A DNA stretch of 40,088 nt. It comes from Paenibacillus cisolokensis (GTDB lineage Bacteria > Bacillota > Bacilli > Paenibacillales > Paenibacillaceae). Under the pieces are notes generated by a model. The model did not search any database, was not told where the DNA came from, and worked only from the letters and a program-made list of their open reading frames with translations. The DNA is taken from NCBI RefSeq assembly GCF_018403665.1, contig NZ_BOVJ01000016.1:1-40088 (forward strand), read 5' to 3'. Shown here one piece after another: positions 1-9,205 of the stretch (within the stretch, counting starts at the first letter, position 1; every line of letters begins with the position of its first letter). Both the position numbers and the translations under genes were made by a program.

Positions 1-45
1 TGACAGGGTGCAGTTCACCTCTTTTGGGACAGCCCCTTTAATTTG
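1..45. mobile_element. possible insertion-sequence terminus (remnant or outer edge)
   Basis: The first bases read TGACAGGGTGCAGTTCACC and then CTTTTGGGACAGCCCC. Both resemble terminal sequences I associate with transposable elements in Paenibacillus: TG-initiated IS3-type ends, and GGGGCTGTCCC-type inverted repeats. No transposase is in the window, so any element would lie to the left. This is recognition from memory; no partner repeat is visible. Confidence 0.3.
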
Positions 46-133
46 TCGTTACTGGGCGGCGGAGAGGGCTGCGCGGCCGCGGAAAAACTGGGCTGCCGAG
101 TCATACGCGGCAGTCTAGCTCCCACGGCCGCCG

Positions 134-2533
134 TTAGAACGCGGCGCCGGGCGAGATATCGTATAGCCGGCCGGCCTCGGCCGCAAACGCGATCGAGCCG
201 TCTTCGCGCCGCTCGGTTCTGATCTCGCGGCCGCCGCATGTGACGGCAACCGGCGTACCGGCGTGCACGACGCATGGTCCGCCATGCGCCGACAAGACCG
301 AGGCCGCCGCCAGCGCGCCGCCGCTCCAGCGGATCGACACCTCGTATCCGCCGCGGGCGCGCAGCCCGCTTACGCGTCCTTCCGGCCAGGCGTCCGGCAG
401 CGCCGGAAGCAGCCGCAGGATGCCGTCATGCGACTGCAGCAGCATCTCCGCAATGCCGGCCGTCACGCCGAAATTGCCGTCAATCTGGAATGGCGGGTGA
501 GCGTCGAACAGATTCGGATACACGCCGCCGTGATGGTAATTGGTTTCAGCTGCTTCATCCACAAGGCGCAGCAAATTGCCGATCAGCGCCAGCGCCCGGT
601 TGCCGTCGCGGAAGCGCGCCCACAAGCCGACTTTCCAGCCGAGGCTCCAGCCCGTTCCGTCGTCGCCGCGCCGTTCCAGCGACTTCTTCGCCGCGGCGAA
701 CAGCTCGGGGGTCGCCTCCGGGGTCAGCTGCCGTCCCGGGTAGACGCCGAACAGATGGGAGACATGGCGGTGGTGGACGTCCTCGTCTTCATAATCATCC
801 GGCCATTCCTGCAACTGCCCGTATTTGCCGATGCGCATCGGCAGGAGCCGCTCGCGGGCATCCGCAATTTCCTTGCGCAGTTGCTCCTCGCCGCCCAGCA
901 CTTCAATCGCTTCCAGACAATTGCTGAACAAGTCCCACAGCAGCTGCATATCCATCGTGCTGGCTGTGCCGACGGCCGCAAGCTCTCCGTCCGGCGTGCG
1001 GAATTTATGCTCGGGCGAAGTTGAAGGCGAGGTGATCAGCCGGCCCTGATCGTCTTCGATCAGGAAGTCGAGAGCGAACCGCGCCGCTTCCTTCATGATC
1101 GGAAACGCCTTGTCCCGCAAAAACTGTTCGTCGCGGCCAAACTGGTAATGCTCCCACAAATGCTGGCACAGCCAGATGCCGCCCATCGGCCAGAGCGCCC
1201 AGACAGGATCGCCGTGGCCGAAATCGCCGGCCGGCGCCGCATGCGCCCAAATGTCGCCGTTATGATGCGCAACCCACCCGCCGCATCCGTAGTTGACGCG
1301 GGCGATCCGCCGGCCGGTGACGGCCAGGGCGCCGATATAGTCGAGCAGTGGGCCGTGGCATTCCGCCAAATTGCAGGTCTCGACCGGCCAGTAGTTCATC
1401 TCGGTATTGATGTTGAGCGTATAGTTGCTGCTCCATGGCGGGCGCATGTCCCGGTTCCATATGCCCTGCAAATTGGCCGGCTGCGTCCCTGGCCGGGAGC
1501 TGGCGATCATCAGATAGCGGCCGTACTGGAACAGCAGCTCCACGAGTCCGGTATCCCGGTCGCCGAACTCGGCGATCCGGCGATCGGTCGTCAAGCCGTC
1601 CGGGATGCCGGCTTCAGCCTTGTCGCTGCCGAGCCTCAGCTCCACCCGGTCGAACAGGGCCTTGTGATCGGCCGTATGCGCGGCCAGAAGCTCGGCATAC
1701 GCTTTCGTCAAAGCCGCGCCGACGGTTCGCTCGACGGTGGGCGCCGGATCGCGTCCATCCCGTCCGGGCGAACGGTCGAATCCGGCAAAACCGGTAGCCG
1801 CACCGAAAATCAGCGTCGCCGACTTCGCGCCTTCGATCAGCAGCCGTTCCCCTTCGACGCGGCAGCTGCCGCCATCGACGGAAGCGGCAAGCCTGCCTTC
1901 GAACGGCATTCCGTCCGCTTCTCCGTCTTCGCGATAGACGACCGGCCGTTCCGTGTTGTAATAATTCGGGTCGACATGATCCGGGCAACGTCCTCTCAGG
2001 ACGAGACGCCCGTCTTCCGCTTTCACCTCATGGCGCAGCTGGCAGCCGAACGAAGCCTCCAGCTCGACGGTGCCGGGTCCTTCGGCTTGAATATGCGTGA
2101 CGATGACCTGATCGGGGTAAGAGCAGAACGTCTCGCGGATATAGCGCGTGCCGCCGACCGTATAGACTGTGCGGGCAATGCCGGTCGCCAAATCGAGCGT
2201 CCGGCTGTAATCGCTTGTATCGCCGCCGTGGCCGAACCGCAGCTTCAGCTCGCCCAGCGGCAGATAGGATTGCGTATAGGGGCCGAGCATTCCGCGAGCC
2301 GCCTTGTCGGCTTCGGCGTATCGCTTCGCGGCAAGCAGCCTGCGCACTTCGGGGAGAACGGAAAGCGCCTGCGGGTTGCTGCCGTCCTTCGGGCAGCCGG
2401 ACCATAGCGTATCCTCGTTCAGTTCCAACCTTTCGACTTCAATGCCCCCGTGAACCATCGCGCCCAACCGGCCGTTGCCGACAGGCAGCGCCTCGGTCCA
2501 TACGCGCGCGGGCATCTTGTAATACAGCTTCAT
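134..2533 (-). CDS. glycoside hydrolase family 95, probable alpha-L-fucosidase
   Basis: A predicted cytoplasmic hydrolase of 799 aa that would release terminal alpha-L-fucose (some GH95 members act on alpha-L-galactose). The N-terminus has the family signature [19 protein letters not shown] followed by LNEDTLWSG. The catalytic (alpha/alpha)6 region carries NINTEMNYW near residue 373, matching the paired Asn of Bifidobacterium AfcA. STSPEHKF near residue 507 supplies the general-acid Glu, and FQIDGNFG near residue 684 supplies the conserved Asp. I chose the ATG at 2531-2533 over one nine codons upstream because GAAGGAGG lies seven bases before it. No signal peptide is visible, so it probably acts on imported oligosaccharides. 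It is the only leftward gene and is divergent from its neighbour. Family is secure; exact substrate is inferred. Confidence 0.93.
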   Translation of the reverse strand: MKLYYKMPARVWTEALPVGNGRLGAMVHGGIEVERLELNEDTLWSGCPKDGSNPQALSVLPEVRRLLAAKRYAEADKAARGMLGPYTQSYLPLGELKLRFGHGGDTSDYSRTLDLATGIARTVYTVGGTRYIRETFCSYPDQVIVTHIQAEGPGTVELEASFGCQLRHEVKAEDGRLVLRGRCPDHVDPNYYNTERPVVYREDGEADGMPFEGRLAASVDGGSCRVEGERLLIEGAKSATLIFGAATGFAGFDRSPGRDGRDPAPTVERTVGAALTKAYAELLAAHTADHKALFDRVELRLGSDKAEAGIPDGLTTDRRIAEFGDRDTGLVELLFQYGRYLMIASSRPGTQPANLQGIWNRDMRPPWSSNYTLNINTEMNYWPVETCNLAECHGPLLDYIGALAVTGRRIARVNYGCGGWVAHHNGDIWAHAAPAGDFGHGDPVWALWPMGGIWLCQHLWEHYQFGRDEQFLRDKAFPIMKEAARFALDFLIEDDQGRLITSPSTSPEHKFRTPDGELAAVGTASTMDMQLLWDLFSNCLEAIEVLGGEEQLRKEIADARERLLPMRIGKYGQLQEWPDDYEDEDVHHRHVSHLFGVYPGRQLTPEATPELFAAAKKSLERRGDDGTGWSLGWKVGLWARFRDGNRALALIGNLLRLVDEAAETNYHHGGVYPNLFDAHPPFQIDGNFGVTAGIAEMLLQSHDGILRLLPALPDAWPEGRVSGLRARGGYEVSIRWSGGALAAASVLSAHGGPCVVHAGTPVAVTCGGREIRTERREDGSIAFAAEAGRLYDISPGAAF

Positions 2534-2774
2534 TTGGCAGCCTCCTTCGAGTTGCAGCATCGGTACAGCGACATGAGCCGGCGTAATCGTTCGATCTGAA
2601 ACGAGACATCCTTATAAGATAGAAAAGTTCGCCGCCTCATCCGGTATATCCTGTTTGATCCGGCACAACATTTCCAGACGGAATATCATGCGGTTTGTCG
2701 CGGCGAAATACAGGCATTTCGCTCCGGTATCGTGTATAGTAGAAAGAAAAAGAGTGGATAGGAGCGAATTGCGT

Positions 2775-3740
2775 ATGGAACAGCAGGCAGAGCGGCGCGG
2801 CATGTGCTCGCTTGCGTCGATAGCGGCAGGGGAAGATCCCGGCGGCACCGCAGGAGCGTACGGCATTTATCTTCTGGTGGAAACGCCGTTTCCCTGGGAG
2901 CGGGATATCGTGAAGTCGCCGCATTTTCCGCCGGCGCTCGGCGAGGCCGTCCTTGCGGCGGGCGCCGGCTGCCGCGTGCTCGGCATCGCTTCGGCCAGGC
3001 ACGCCTCGCCGCAAGGCATGCGGCGCATGATCGTATACCGGCGGCCTGACGGGCCATTCGCCCGATTCGAGCAAGAAGAATACGTCGTGCCGCATGATCG
3101 GCTGGCCGCGCTGGCGGCCGCCGTGCTGGCGCAGCCGCGCCCGGCCGAATTTGCGGAATACCGCGTCGCCGGCGCCGGGCGAAACGTGTTCGTCTGCACG
3201 CACGGCAGACGGGACCGCTGCTGCGGACTGCACGGTTACGCCGTGTACGAAGCGCTCGATCGCCGATGCGGCGAACCGTCGGAAAGCGGCATCCGGGTAT
3301 GGCGGGTAAGCCATATCGGCGGACACCGGCTCGCGCCGACGCTGATCGATTTCCCGTCCGGCCGCTTTTGGGCGCATGTCCGTCCGGAACGATTGGAGGC
3401 GGTGCTGGAGCCGGAAGCCCATCTGTCCGATCTGGCGGCGCATTACCGCGGATGGGGCGGCCTCAGGCCGCCGGAACAACTGCTGGAGCGCGAAGCGTGG
3501 CTGAGGGAAGGGGCCGGCTGGGCGGATTATTTGAAGACCGGCTCGTCCGAACCTCTGCCGTCCGGCGGCGTGCGCGCCACGGTCGAATTCCGGTCGGCGG
3601 ACGGCTCCGTATCCGGGGCATACGAAGGCATCGTACGGGAGACCGCTCCCGTCGCCATTATCGGCTGCGATTATCATGAGCCCGAATGGGTGCCGCAGTA
3701 CCGCGTCGAAGAGATCGTGAGACGGCCGGCGGCAAATTGA
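2775..3740 (+). CDS. sucrase/ferredoxin-like family protein
   Basis: A 321-aa protein of the Suc_Fer-like family (PF06999), a thioredoxin-fold ferredoxin-like group. The signature VFVCTHGRRDRCCGLHG starts near residue 138 and VSHIGGHRLAPT near residue 178. In the yeast homologue Apd1, a [2Fe-2S] cluster is held by two Cys and two His of these motifs; the equivalents here would be the Cys of VCTHG and RCCG and the two His of HIGGH. The cellular role in Firmicutes is not established. The ATG at 2775 is chosen over upstream in-frame starts because GGATAGGAG ends ten bases before it. A weak TATAGT (2735-2740) is the only promoter-like element upstream. Confidence 0.88.
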   Translation: MEQQAERRGMCSLASIAAGEDPGGTAGAYGIYLLVETPFPWERDIVKSPHFPPALGEAVLAAGAGCRVLGIASARHASPQGMRRMIVYRRPDGPFARFEQEEYVVPHDRLAALAAAVLAQPRPAEFAEYRVAGAGRNVFVCTHGRRDRCCGLHGYAVYEALDRRCGEPSESGIRVWRVSHIGGHRLAPTLIDFPSGRFWAHVRPERLEAVLEPEAHLSDLAAHYRGWGGLRPPEQLLEREAWLREGAGWADYLKTGSSEPLPSGGVRATVEFRSADGSVSGAYEGIVRETAPVAIIGCDYHEPEWVPQYRVEEIVRRPAAN

Positions 3741-3796
3741 CGTTTATCGATGGGCCAGGGATCGGCCAGGCGGATGAAAGGAAAGGAGAGACCAGA

Positions 3797-4801
3797 ATGA
3801 CTTCAGCCATCATCGCAGGTATCATTGTCGCCGCGTTGGGCGTATGCGGAGCGGTCGCAGCCGCAAGACGCAACGCGGCGGACGGGAAATCCGCATTCCG
3901 GGGACGGCCGCCGGAAGCGCTCGGAGTGCCATCAGACCACCCCGCTCGGACGGTTGCGGAACGTCTGGAAGCGTCTCTCGGCGGCGATTTCGAAAGCCGG
4001 GTGAAAGAGCGCGTCGTCCGCAGCCGTCCCGGGCTGAAGGACGGCGAGTGGGACTGGATATGGTTCGAGCTGAAGCGTTTCTTTCTGATGAGCGGCATCG
4101 CGCGAAGCGTGCCGATGTATAGCGGACGGATCGACGAAGCGTGGCACGAAATGCTGATGTTTACCCGGGAATACGAACAGTTCTGCCAAAACTTCTGCGG
4201 CGCGATGATCCATCATGCACCCCATACCGCCGGGACGGAGCCGGATCGCAGCGAACGGGCCTGGTTCGATTGGATCTACGGCGAGCTGTTTCCGCCGTCT
4301 CCGGCCAGCGCCCGGTTGTGGGGGCCTTTCTTCCGGACAGCGTTGCGTCCCGAATTGATCGGGCGGCTGGAGGCGGCGGATCGGACCGAATGGCTTGCCG
4401 AACGGTTTCGCGGCGATACGGCCGCGCGGCATGAAGATATCGCGGCCGTGATCGACTATTTGATCGGCCGGTTCAAGGAGCAGGCCGCTGCAGCCAGGCG
4501 CAATGCCGAAAGGCGCAGCGAGCCGGCATCGGGTGACGCGTGGACGGTCGGTGCGATGTCCGGCTTCCTTGTCTATGCCTCGCTTGTCGATTACGACGGG
4601 TTTCAGGAGCGGATGAACGAACGGCTGCATGACCGCCGCAACGACGGAACGGGCGGTTGCGGAAGCTGGAGCGGTCCCGTCGTCGGCGAAGGCGGAAAAG
4701 CCCACGGCGGGGACAAGGGCGCCGGCGGCAATGGGGATCACGGCGGCGGGGACGGCGGCAGCAGCTGCGGTTCGTCGTGCGGATCCGGCTGCAGCTCGTG
4801 A
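3797..4801 (+). CDS. GRDP-like protein with N-terminal membrane anchor and Gly/Cys-rich tail
   Basis: A 334-aa protein of unknown function. Residues 4-24 form a hydrophobic helix, probably a membrane anchor. The motif DEAWHEMLMFTREYEQFC at about 113-130, followed by GAMIHHAP, matches the glycine-rich-domain-containing-protein-like family (PF07173; consensus DxxWHxxILFTRxYxxFC). From about residue 285 the chain is low-complexity Gly/Asp/His-rich and ends in a Ser-Cys-Gly repeat with four Cys, resembling the tails of TIGR04222-type membrane proteins. The start at 3797 has AAAGGAGAG upstream. It lies 56 bp after the Suc_Fer-like gene and may be co-transcribed with it. No catalytic activity can be assigned. 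Confidence 0.75.
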   Translation: MTSAIIAGIIVAALGVCGAVAAARRNAADGKSAFRGRPPEALGVPSDHPARTVAERLEASLGGDFESRVKERVVRSRPGLKDGEWDWIWFELKRFFLMSGIARSVPMYSGRIDEAWHEMLMFTREYEQFCQNFCGAMIHHAPHTAGTEPDRSERAWFDWIYGELFPPSPASARLWGPFFRTALRPELIGRLEAADRTEWLAERFRGDTAARHEDIAAVIDYLIGRFKEQAAAARRNAERRSEPASGDAWTVGAMSGFLVYASLVDYDGFQERMNERLHDRRNDGTGGCGSWSGPVVGEGGKAHGGDKGAGGNGDHGGGDGGSSCGSSCGSGCSS

Positions 4802-4821
4802 CCCATACCGGTTCAAAAGAA

Positions 4822-4850
4822 GTGCAATCGCCGTTTAACCGTTGTATAAT
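4822..4850 (+). promoter_or_regulatory. candidate SigA promoter for upp-wecB
   Basis: A perfect -10 TATAAT (4845-4850) lies 17 bp downstream of a poor -35 (GTGCAA, 3/6). It is 71 bp before the upp start and 44 bp after the preceding stop codon. Confidence 0.55.
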
Positions 4851-4921
4851 AGACAGGATTGCGTTCATTATTGTTCGGACATAGCGCCAAACCAACCGCA
4901 TCCAGGGAGGGACAACACCCT

Positions 4922-5550
4922 ATGAGTCAACTGGTCATTTGCGACCATCCGCTTATTCAGCACAAATTGACGTATATCCGGGACAAAAATACGAATACCA
5001 AAGACTTCCGTGAACTCGTCGACGAAGTAGCCACGCTGATGGCCTACGAAATCACCCGCAGCATTCCGCTGGAAAAATTACGGTATCCACGCCGGTATGC
5101 GACGCGGAATCCTATGTCATTTCCGGTCGGATGCTCGGGCTCGTTCCGATTCTGCGGGCGGGGCTCGGTATGGTCGACGGCATGCTGAAGCTGATTCCGG
5201 CCGCGAAGGTCGGACATATCGGCCTGTTTCGCGATCCGGAGACGCTGAAGCCGGTGGAGTACTACATCAATTTGCCGTCCGATGCCCAGGATCGGCTGCT
5301 GATCGTCATCGATCCGATGCTGGCTACCGGCGGTTCGGCCAACGCCGCGATCGCGGCGCTGAAAAAACGCGACTGCCACAATATCAAGCTGATGTGTCTC
5401 ATCGCCGCGCCGGAAGGCGTGAAGGCGGTACAGACGGCTCATCCCGACGTCGATATTTATACCGCCGCAGTAGACGAGCGTCTGAACGAACACGGTTATA
5501 TCGTGCCGGGTCTCGGCGATGCCGGAGACCGGATGTTCGGAACGAAATAA
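4922..5550 (+). CDS. upp: uracil phosphoribosyltransferase (frameshifted in this sequence)
   Basis: Pyrimidine salvage enzyme converting uracil and PRPP to UMP in the cytoplasm. The first frame begins [20 protein letters not shown] and runs to IPLEK. The second frame resumes at [19 protein letters not shown] and continues through [15 protein letters not shown], the PRPP-binding loop [11 protein letters not shown] and the C-terminal [11 protein letters not shown]. The break is in the A run at 5073-5077: one more A restores [11 protein letters not shown] and a normal 209-aa Upp. The start has AGGGAGGG upstream. It is followed 20 bp later by wecB. I consider the frameshift a sequence error because both halves are fully conserved. 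Confidence 0.93.
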
Positions 5551-5570
5551 CGTAAAGGAGCGGAATTGAA

Positions 5571-6718
5571 GTGGCGAAATTGAAAGTGATGACCGTGTTC
5601 GGCACCCGTCCGGAAGCGGTCAAGATGGCGCCTCTCGTGCTCGAACTGCAAAAACGGAAGGACGAGATCGAATCGATCGTGTGCGTTACCGCGCAGCATC
5701 GTCAAATTCTCGACCAGGTGCTTGCGTTTTTCCGCATCCGGCCGGATTACGATTTGAATGTCATGAAGGAGCGCCAGACGCTGACCGGAACGACCGTCCG
5801 CGTACTGGAAGGGCTGGAGCCGGTGCTCCGCGAGGCGAAGCCCGATATCGTGCTCGTACACGGCGATACGCAGACGACCTTTTTGGCCAGCTATGCCGCG
5901 TTTCTGCAGCAAATTCCGGTCGGGCATGTGGAAGCGGGCCTGCGCACATGGAACAAGCTGTCGCCTTATCCGGAAGAGATGAACCGGCAGCTGACCGGCG
6001 TGCTGTCCGACATTCACTTTGCACCGACCGAATGGTCCGCAAGCAATCTTCGCCGGGAGAACAAGCCGGAATCGTCGATCTATGTCACCGGCAACACGGC
6101 AACGGACGTGTTTCAATATACCGTAGATCCGGCGTTCTCCCATCCGGTGCTCGATTGGGCGAAAGGGAAACGGCTGGTGCTGATGACCGCTCATCGGCGC
6201 GAAGCGCTCGGCGAGCCGCATCGCAACATTTTCCGGGCGGTCAGACGGATTGCCGACGAGTTCGACGACGTCGCTTTCGTCTATGCCGTACACCCGAACC
6301 CGGCTGTGCGCGAGCCGGCCCAGGAAATTCTCGGCGGGCATCCGCGCGTCAAGCTGATCGAACCGCTCGATGTGTTCGAATTTCACAATTTCTACCCGCA
6401 TGCCTATATGATTATGACCGACTCCGGCGGTCTGCAGGAGGAAGCTCCTTCGTTCGGCGTCCCGACGCTCGTGCTGCGCGATACGACCGAACGGCCGGAA
6501 GGCATCGAAGCAGGCACTCTCGAGCTGGTCGGCACCTCCGAGGAGCGCGTTTACGACCGAGCGCGGGCGCTGCTGTCGGACGACGCGCTTTACAGCCGGA
6601 TGAGCCAGGCGGCCAATCCGTACGGCGACGGACAAGCCTCCGTGCGAATTGTCGATGCGATTTTGCACTTTTCGGACGCCGGGAGCAAAGGCCGGAGCCG
6701 TTCACAGAACGTTCATAG
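5571..6718 (+). CDS. wecB: UDP-N-acetylglucosamine 2-epimerase (frameshifted near the 3' end)
   Basis: Non-hydrolysing epimerase interconverting UDP-GlcNAc and UDP-ManNAc, which feeds teichoic-acid linkage units and secondary cell-wall polymers. The N-terminus reads KVMTVFGTRPEAVKMAPLV; GDTQTTFLASYA, GHVEAGLRT, TAHRREA and MTDSGGLQEEAPSFGVPTLVLR are family hallmarks. The GTG start has AAAGGAG 10 bp upstream. Read as given, the frame runs to 6842 with an unrelated C-terminal tail. One added T in the run at 6669-6672 instead gives LHFFGRREQRPEPFTERS and a stop at 6716-6718, making a family-typical 382 aa. I therefore end the gene at 6718. It lies in an upp-wecB unit ahead of the ATP synthase operon. 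Confidence 0.93.
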
Positions 6719-6796
6719 ATTCGCCATCGTTTCGCCATCGCCGGGCAGCGCTTCCCAAAGACTACAGCATACAGTGGTACTGTACGGTTCCGTAAG

Positions 6797-6834
6797 AAAA
6801 AACGCTTGTAGAATCAAGGGTTCGGGGCGTTTTT
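6797..6834 (+). terminator. possible terminator after wecB
   Basis: AAAAAACGC (6797-6805) can pair with GCGTTTTT (6827-6834), with a small CTTG/CAAG helix inside the loop. The right arm itself supplies the T-rich tail. It lies between the corrected wecB stop and the atp promoter. Confidence 0.45.
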
Positions 6835-6861
6835 ACTGCTAAAAATTTGCAGTGATTTCAA

Positions 6862-6891
6862 TTGACAAACCTTGCGGCGCTTCGATAAAAT
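6862..6891 (+). promoter_or_regulatory. SigA promoter of the atp operon
   Basis: A consensus -35 TTGACA (6862-6867), an 18-bp spacer and a -10 TAAAAT (6886-6891, 5/6) lie 29 bp before the atpZ start. This is the best vegetative promoter in the window. Confidence 0.8.
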
Positions 6892-6919
6892 ATATGAGGA
6901 TTGACAGGGGTAACCGATC

Positions 6920-7141
6920 ATGAAACAGAAAGGCAATGGGGATAATCCGTGGCGCGCGGCCGCTCTGGTCGGCGTCATGGGATTGGATATCGCGATTTGC
7001 ACCGTTTTGGGTTACTACCTGGGCGACTGGCTTGGCGGTTCGCGAGGGTGGGGCGCCTTCGGCATCGTCATGGGACTTGCTGTCGGCATCCTCTCTTGCA
7101 TCTTCCTGCTCAAGCGCATATTGGAGGACTCCGATGGATAG
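6920..7141 (+). CDS. atpZ: AtpZ/AtpI-family membrane protein
   Basis: A 73-aa protein with two predicted membrane helices (about residues 12-34 and 43-65) separated by the short loop GDWLGGSRGWG. Sequence and position at the head of the atp operon identify it as AtpZ, a small partner of AtpI. In alkaliphilic Bacillus, AtpZ and AtpI have been linked to Mg2+ supply and ATP synthase assembly or stability; that role is transferred by homology. AGGGG precedes the ATG. The 3' end overlaps atpI, and TTGGAGG inside its last codons is the atpI ribosome-binding site, indicating translational coupling. Confidence 0.85.
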   Translation: MKQKGNGDNPWRAAALVGVMGLDIAICTVLGYYLGDWLGGSRGWGAFGIVMGLAVGILSCIFLLKRILEDSDG

Positions 7142-7514
7142 ACTGTGGAACGCCTCGCTGCGCGTTTCATACTTCTTCATGGCTTTATTTTTGCTCCTGT
7201 GGGGAATACTTCCAGCATGGAAGCCCGTATTCGCCGGATGTATGCTGGGGCTCGGGGCGAGTGTCGTGAATGCGCTTTTGCTGCGAAGGCGAACCGAATA
7301 TATTGGATACGCCGCGGCGGGACAAGGACCCGTACGCAGAGGCGTGGGACTGGCAAGCCGTCTTGCGACGGTGCTGCTTGCGGTGATGATCGCCTACCGC
7401 TATCCGGAAAAGTTTGATCTGGTATCGACTTTGTCCGCTTGCTTTATCATGCCCTTTGTCATTTTGGTAACAGCGTATTTCCAGCATAAACGAGACAACA
7501 GCGGAAAGGGGTGA
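7134..7514 (+). CDS. atpI: ATP synthase subunit I
   Basis: A 126-aa integral membrane protein with four hydrophobic segments, belonging to the ATP-synthase I chain family (PF03899). Family members assist assembly of the c-ring and are not part of the mature enzyme. The ATG at 7134 overlaps the end of atpZ by 8 bp and has TTGGAGG (7121-7127) upstream; longer in-frame readings lack a ribosome-binding site. It is followed 10 bp later by atpB. Confidence 0.88.
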   Translation: MDRLWNASLRVSYFFMALFLLLWGILPAWKPVFAGCMLGLGASVVNALLLRRRTEYIGYAAAGQGPVRRGVGLASRLATVLLAVMIAYRYPEKFDLVSTLSACFIMPFVILVTAYFQHKRDNSGKG

Positions 7515-7524
7515 AATTAACCGC

Positions 7525-8286
7525 ATGCATCATTTTCCTATCGTTCACTGGCAAGGCCTGAACATCGATATTTCGGCGTTTTTGGCCATCATCATTTCCT
7601 GCGTCATTACGTTCGTGCTGGCGCGGCTGGCGGTGCGCAACCTGTCACTTACCAATCCGGGCAAACTGCAAAACTTCTTGGAGTGGACCGTTGAATTCGT
7701 CCATTCGGTCATCGCCAGCACGATGCCGCTAAATAAAGTAAGGCCTTATCTGGCACTTGGCATGACTCTGATCATGTTTATCTTCATCTCCAATCTGCTC
7801 GGTCTTCCGTTCGGTATTGTAACAGAGGTTCACGATCCGATCGGGTGGCTCGGCATCACGTCCGAAGACATCCAGGAAGAGGAGCACTATGCGCTGGCTT
7901 GGTGGAAGTCGCCGACCGCTGATTTGTCGGTTACGTCCGGCCTGGCGCTGGTTGTGTTCATTCTCGTTCACTACCTGGGCCTGAAGCAGAACACGAAGCA
8001 CTATCTGAAACACTACTTCGAACCGTACTGGTATTTCCTGCCGCTCAACATTATTAAAGAGCTGGCAAAGCCTGTTACGCTCGCGCTTCGTCTTTTCGCC
8101 AACATCTTTGCGGGCGAGGTTCTGATCGCGACCATTCTGATGCTCAGCGTCTGGGGGATTCCGTTCCTGATCGTCTGGCAGGGCTTCAGTATTTTTGTCG
8201 GCGCGATCCAGGCGTTCCTCTTTACGATTCTGACGATGGTGTATATTTCGCAGGCGACGATTCACGACGAGGGAGCCGAGCATTGA
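7525..8286 (+). CDS. atpB: F1Fo ATP synthase subunit a
   Basis: A 253-aa membrane subunit forming the two proton half-channels of Fo beside the c-ring. The C-terminal motif ELAKPVTLALRLFANIFAG carries the essential Arg (about residue 189, equivalent to E. coli aArg210) that interacts with the c-ring carboxylate. The final helices IFVGAIQAFLFTILTMVYISQA are typical. AAAGGGGTGA precedes the ATG. Length matches Bacillus-type subunit a. Confidence 0.96.
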   Translation: MHHFPIVHWQGLNIDISAFLAIIISCVITFVLARLAVRNLSLTNPGKLQNFLEWTVEFVHSVIASTMPLNKVRPYLALGMTLIMFIFISNLLGLPFGIVTEVHDPIGWLGITSEDIQEEEHYALAWWKSPTADLSVTSGLALVVFILVHYLGLKQNTKHYLKHYFEPYWYFLPLNIIKELAKPVTLALRLFANIFAGEVLIATILMLSVWGIPFLIVWQGFSIFVGAIQAFLFTILTMVYISQATIHDEGAEH

Positions 8287-8398
8287 TCGTTGTTTCCTCT
8301 CAGGGCTAAATTCCGTGCGGCCTGCCCTTGAATTGCGGGGGTTGCGTTGTTCGGGGTTCCATATAAGCAATATCCCAAATCTAAACAACTCATTTTGA

Positions 8399-8626
<228 letters not shown>

Positions 8627-8653
8627 TACGAGCGTCACCCATTACATGGCGGG

Positions 8654-8678
8654 GAAGGCCTTAGCCCTCCACGCCTTC
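8654..8678 (+). promoter_or_regulatory. hairpin between atpE and atpF
   Basis: GAAGGC (8654-8659) pairs with GCCTTC (8673-8678), followed by GTTTTG. The T tract is too short for an efficient terminator, but it could act as a partial terminator or a 3' stabiliser of the atpE message. Confidence 0.4.
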
Positions 8679-8722
8679 GTTTTGATTGCTGAGGAAATTG
8701 CGAGAAGAAGGGAGTGGCAACG

Positions 8723-9205
8723 ATGTCATGGCATTGGGAAACGTTCGTTTTCGCAATCGTTGCATTCGGCATTCTTTACTGGCTGTTGAATAAGTATGCG
8801 TTCGGCCCGTTGTTCGGCATTATGGAGAAGCGCCGCCAGCTGGTACTGGAACAAATGAATGCGGCCGAAGCGAGCCGCAAGCAGGCGGAATCGCAAATGG
8901 CGGAACAGAAAGCAGCGCTTGAGCAGGCGCGGAAGGAAGCATACGAGATTATCGAGCAGTCCCGCTTGACGAGTTCGAAGCAGGCCGAAGAGATTGTACA
9001 GAGCGCGAAAGCGGAGGCGGCGCGCCTCAAGGAAGAAGCGCTCAAGGATATCGAGAGCGAGAAGAACAAGGCGATTGCGGCGTTGCGGAACGAAGTCGGC
9101 GGCATGTCGGTGAAAATCGCATCGAAAATTATCGAAAAGCAGATCGACGAGAAATCCCAGGAGCAGCTGGTTAATCAGTACCTGAAAGAGGTTGGTAGCA
9201 AATGA
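8723..9205 (+). CDS. atpF: F1Fo ATP synthase subunit b
   Basis: A 160-aa peripheral-stalk subunit. One membrane helix (about residues 6-25, FVFAIVAFGILYWLLNKYAF) is followed by a long, charged, alanine-rich coiled coil (about 35-135) that dimerises and reaches subunit delta on F1. I chose ATG 8723 over an in-frame GTG at 8714 because AAGGGAG ends about eight bases before the ATG. Its stop overlaps the atpH start (ATGA). Confidence 0.94.
   Translation: MSWHWETFVFAIVAFGILYWLLNKYAFGPLFGIMEKRRQLVLEQMNAAEASRKQAESQMAEQKAALEQARKEAYEIIEQSRLTSSKQAEEIVQSAKAEAARLKEEALKDIESEKNKAIAALRNEVGGMSVKIASKIIEKQIDEKSQEQLVNQYLKEVGSK

Noticed and set aside
1148-2407. 419-aa open frame on the plus strand opposite the GH95 gene
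   Set aside because: It is the antisense shadow of a well-conserved gene in GC-rich DNA, has no family motif and no ribosome-binding site.
6770-6784. Small palindrome TACAGT-GGT-ACTGTA upstream of atp
   Set aside because: Short, and too far upstream of the promoter to argue for an operator; no matching copy seen nearby.
6660-6842. Extra C-terminal domain on WecB
   Set aside because: The alternative frame gives a family-typical end and stop; the extra residues are translated intergenic DNA.
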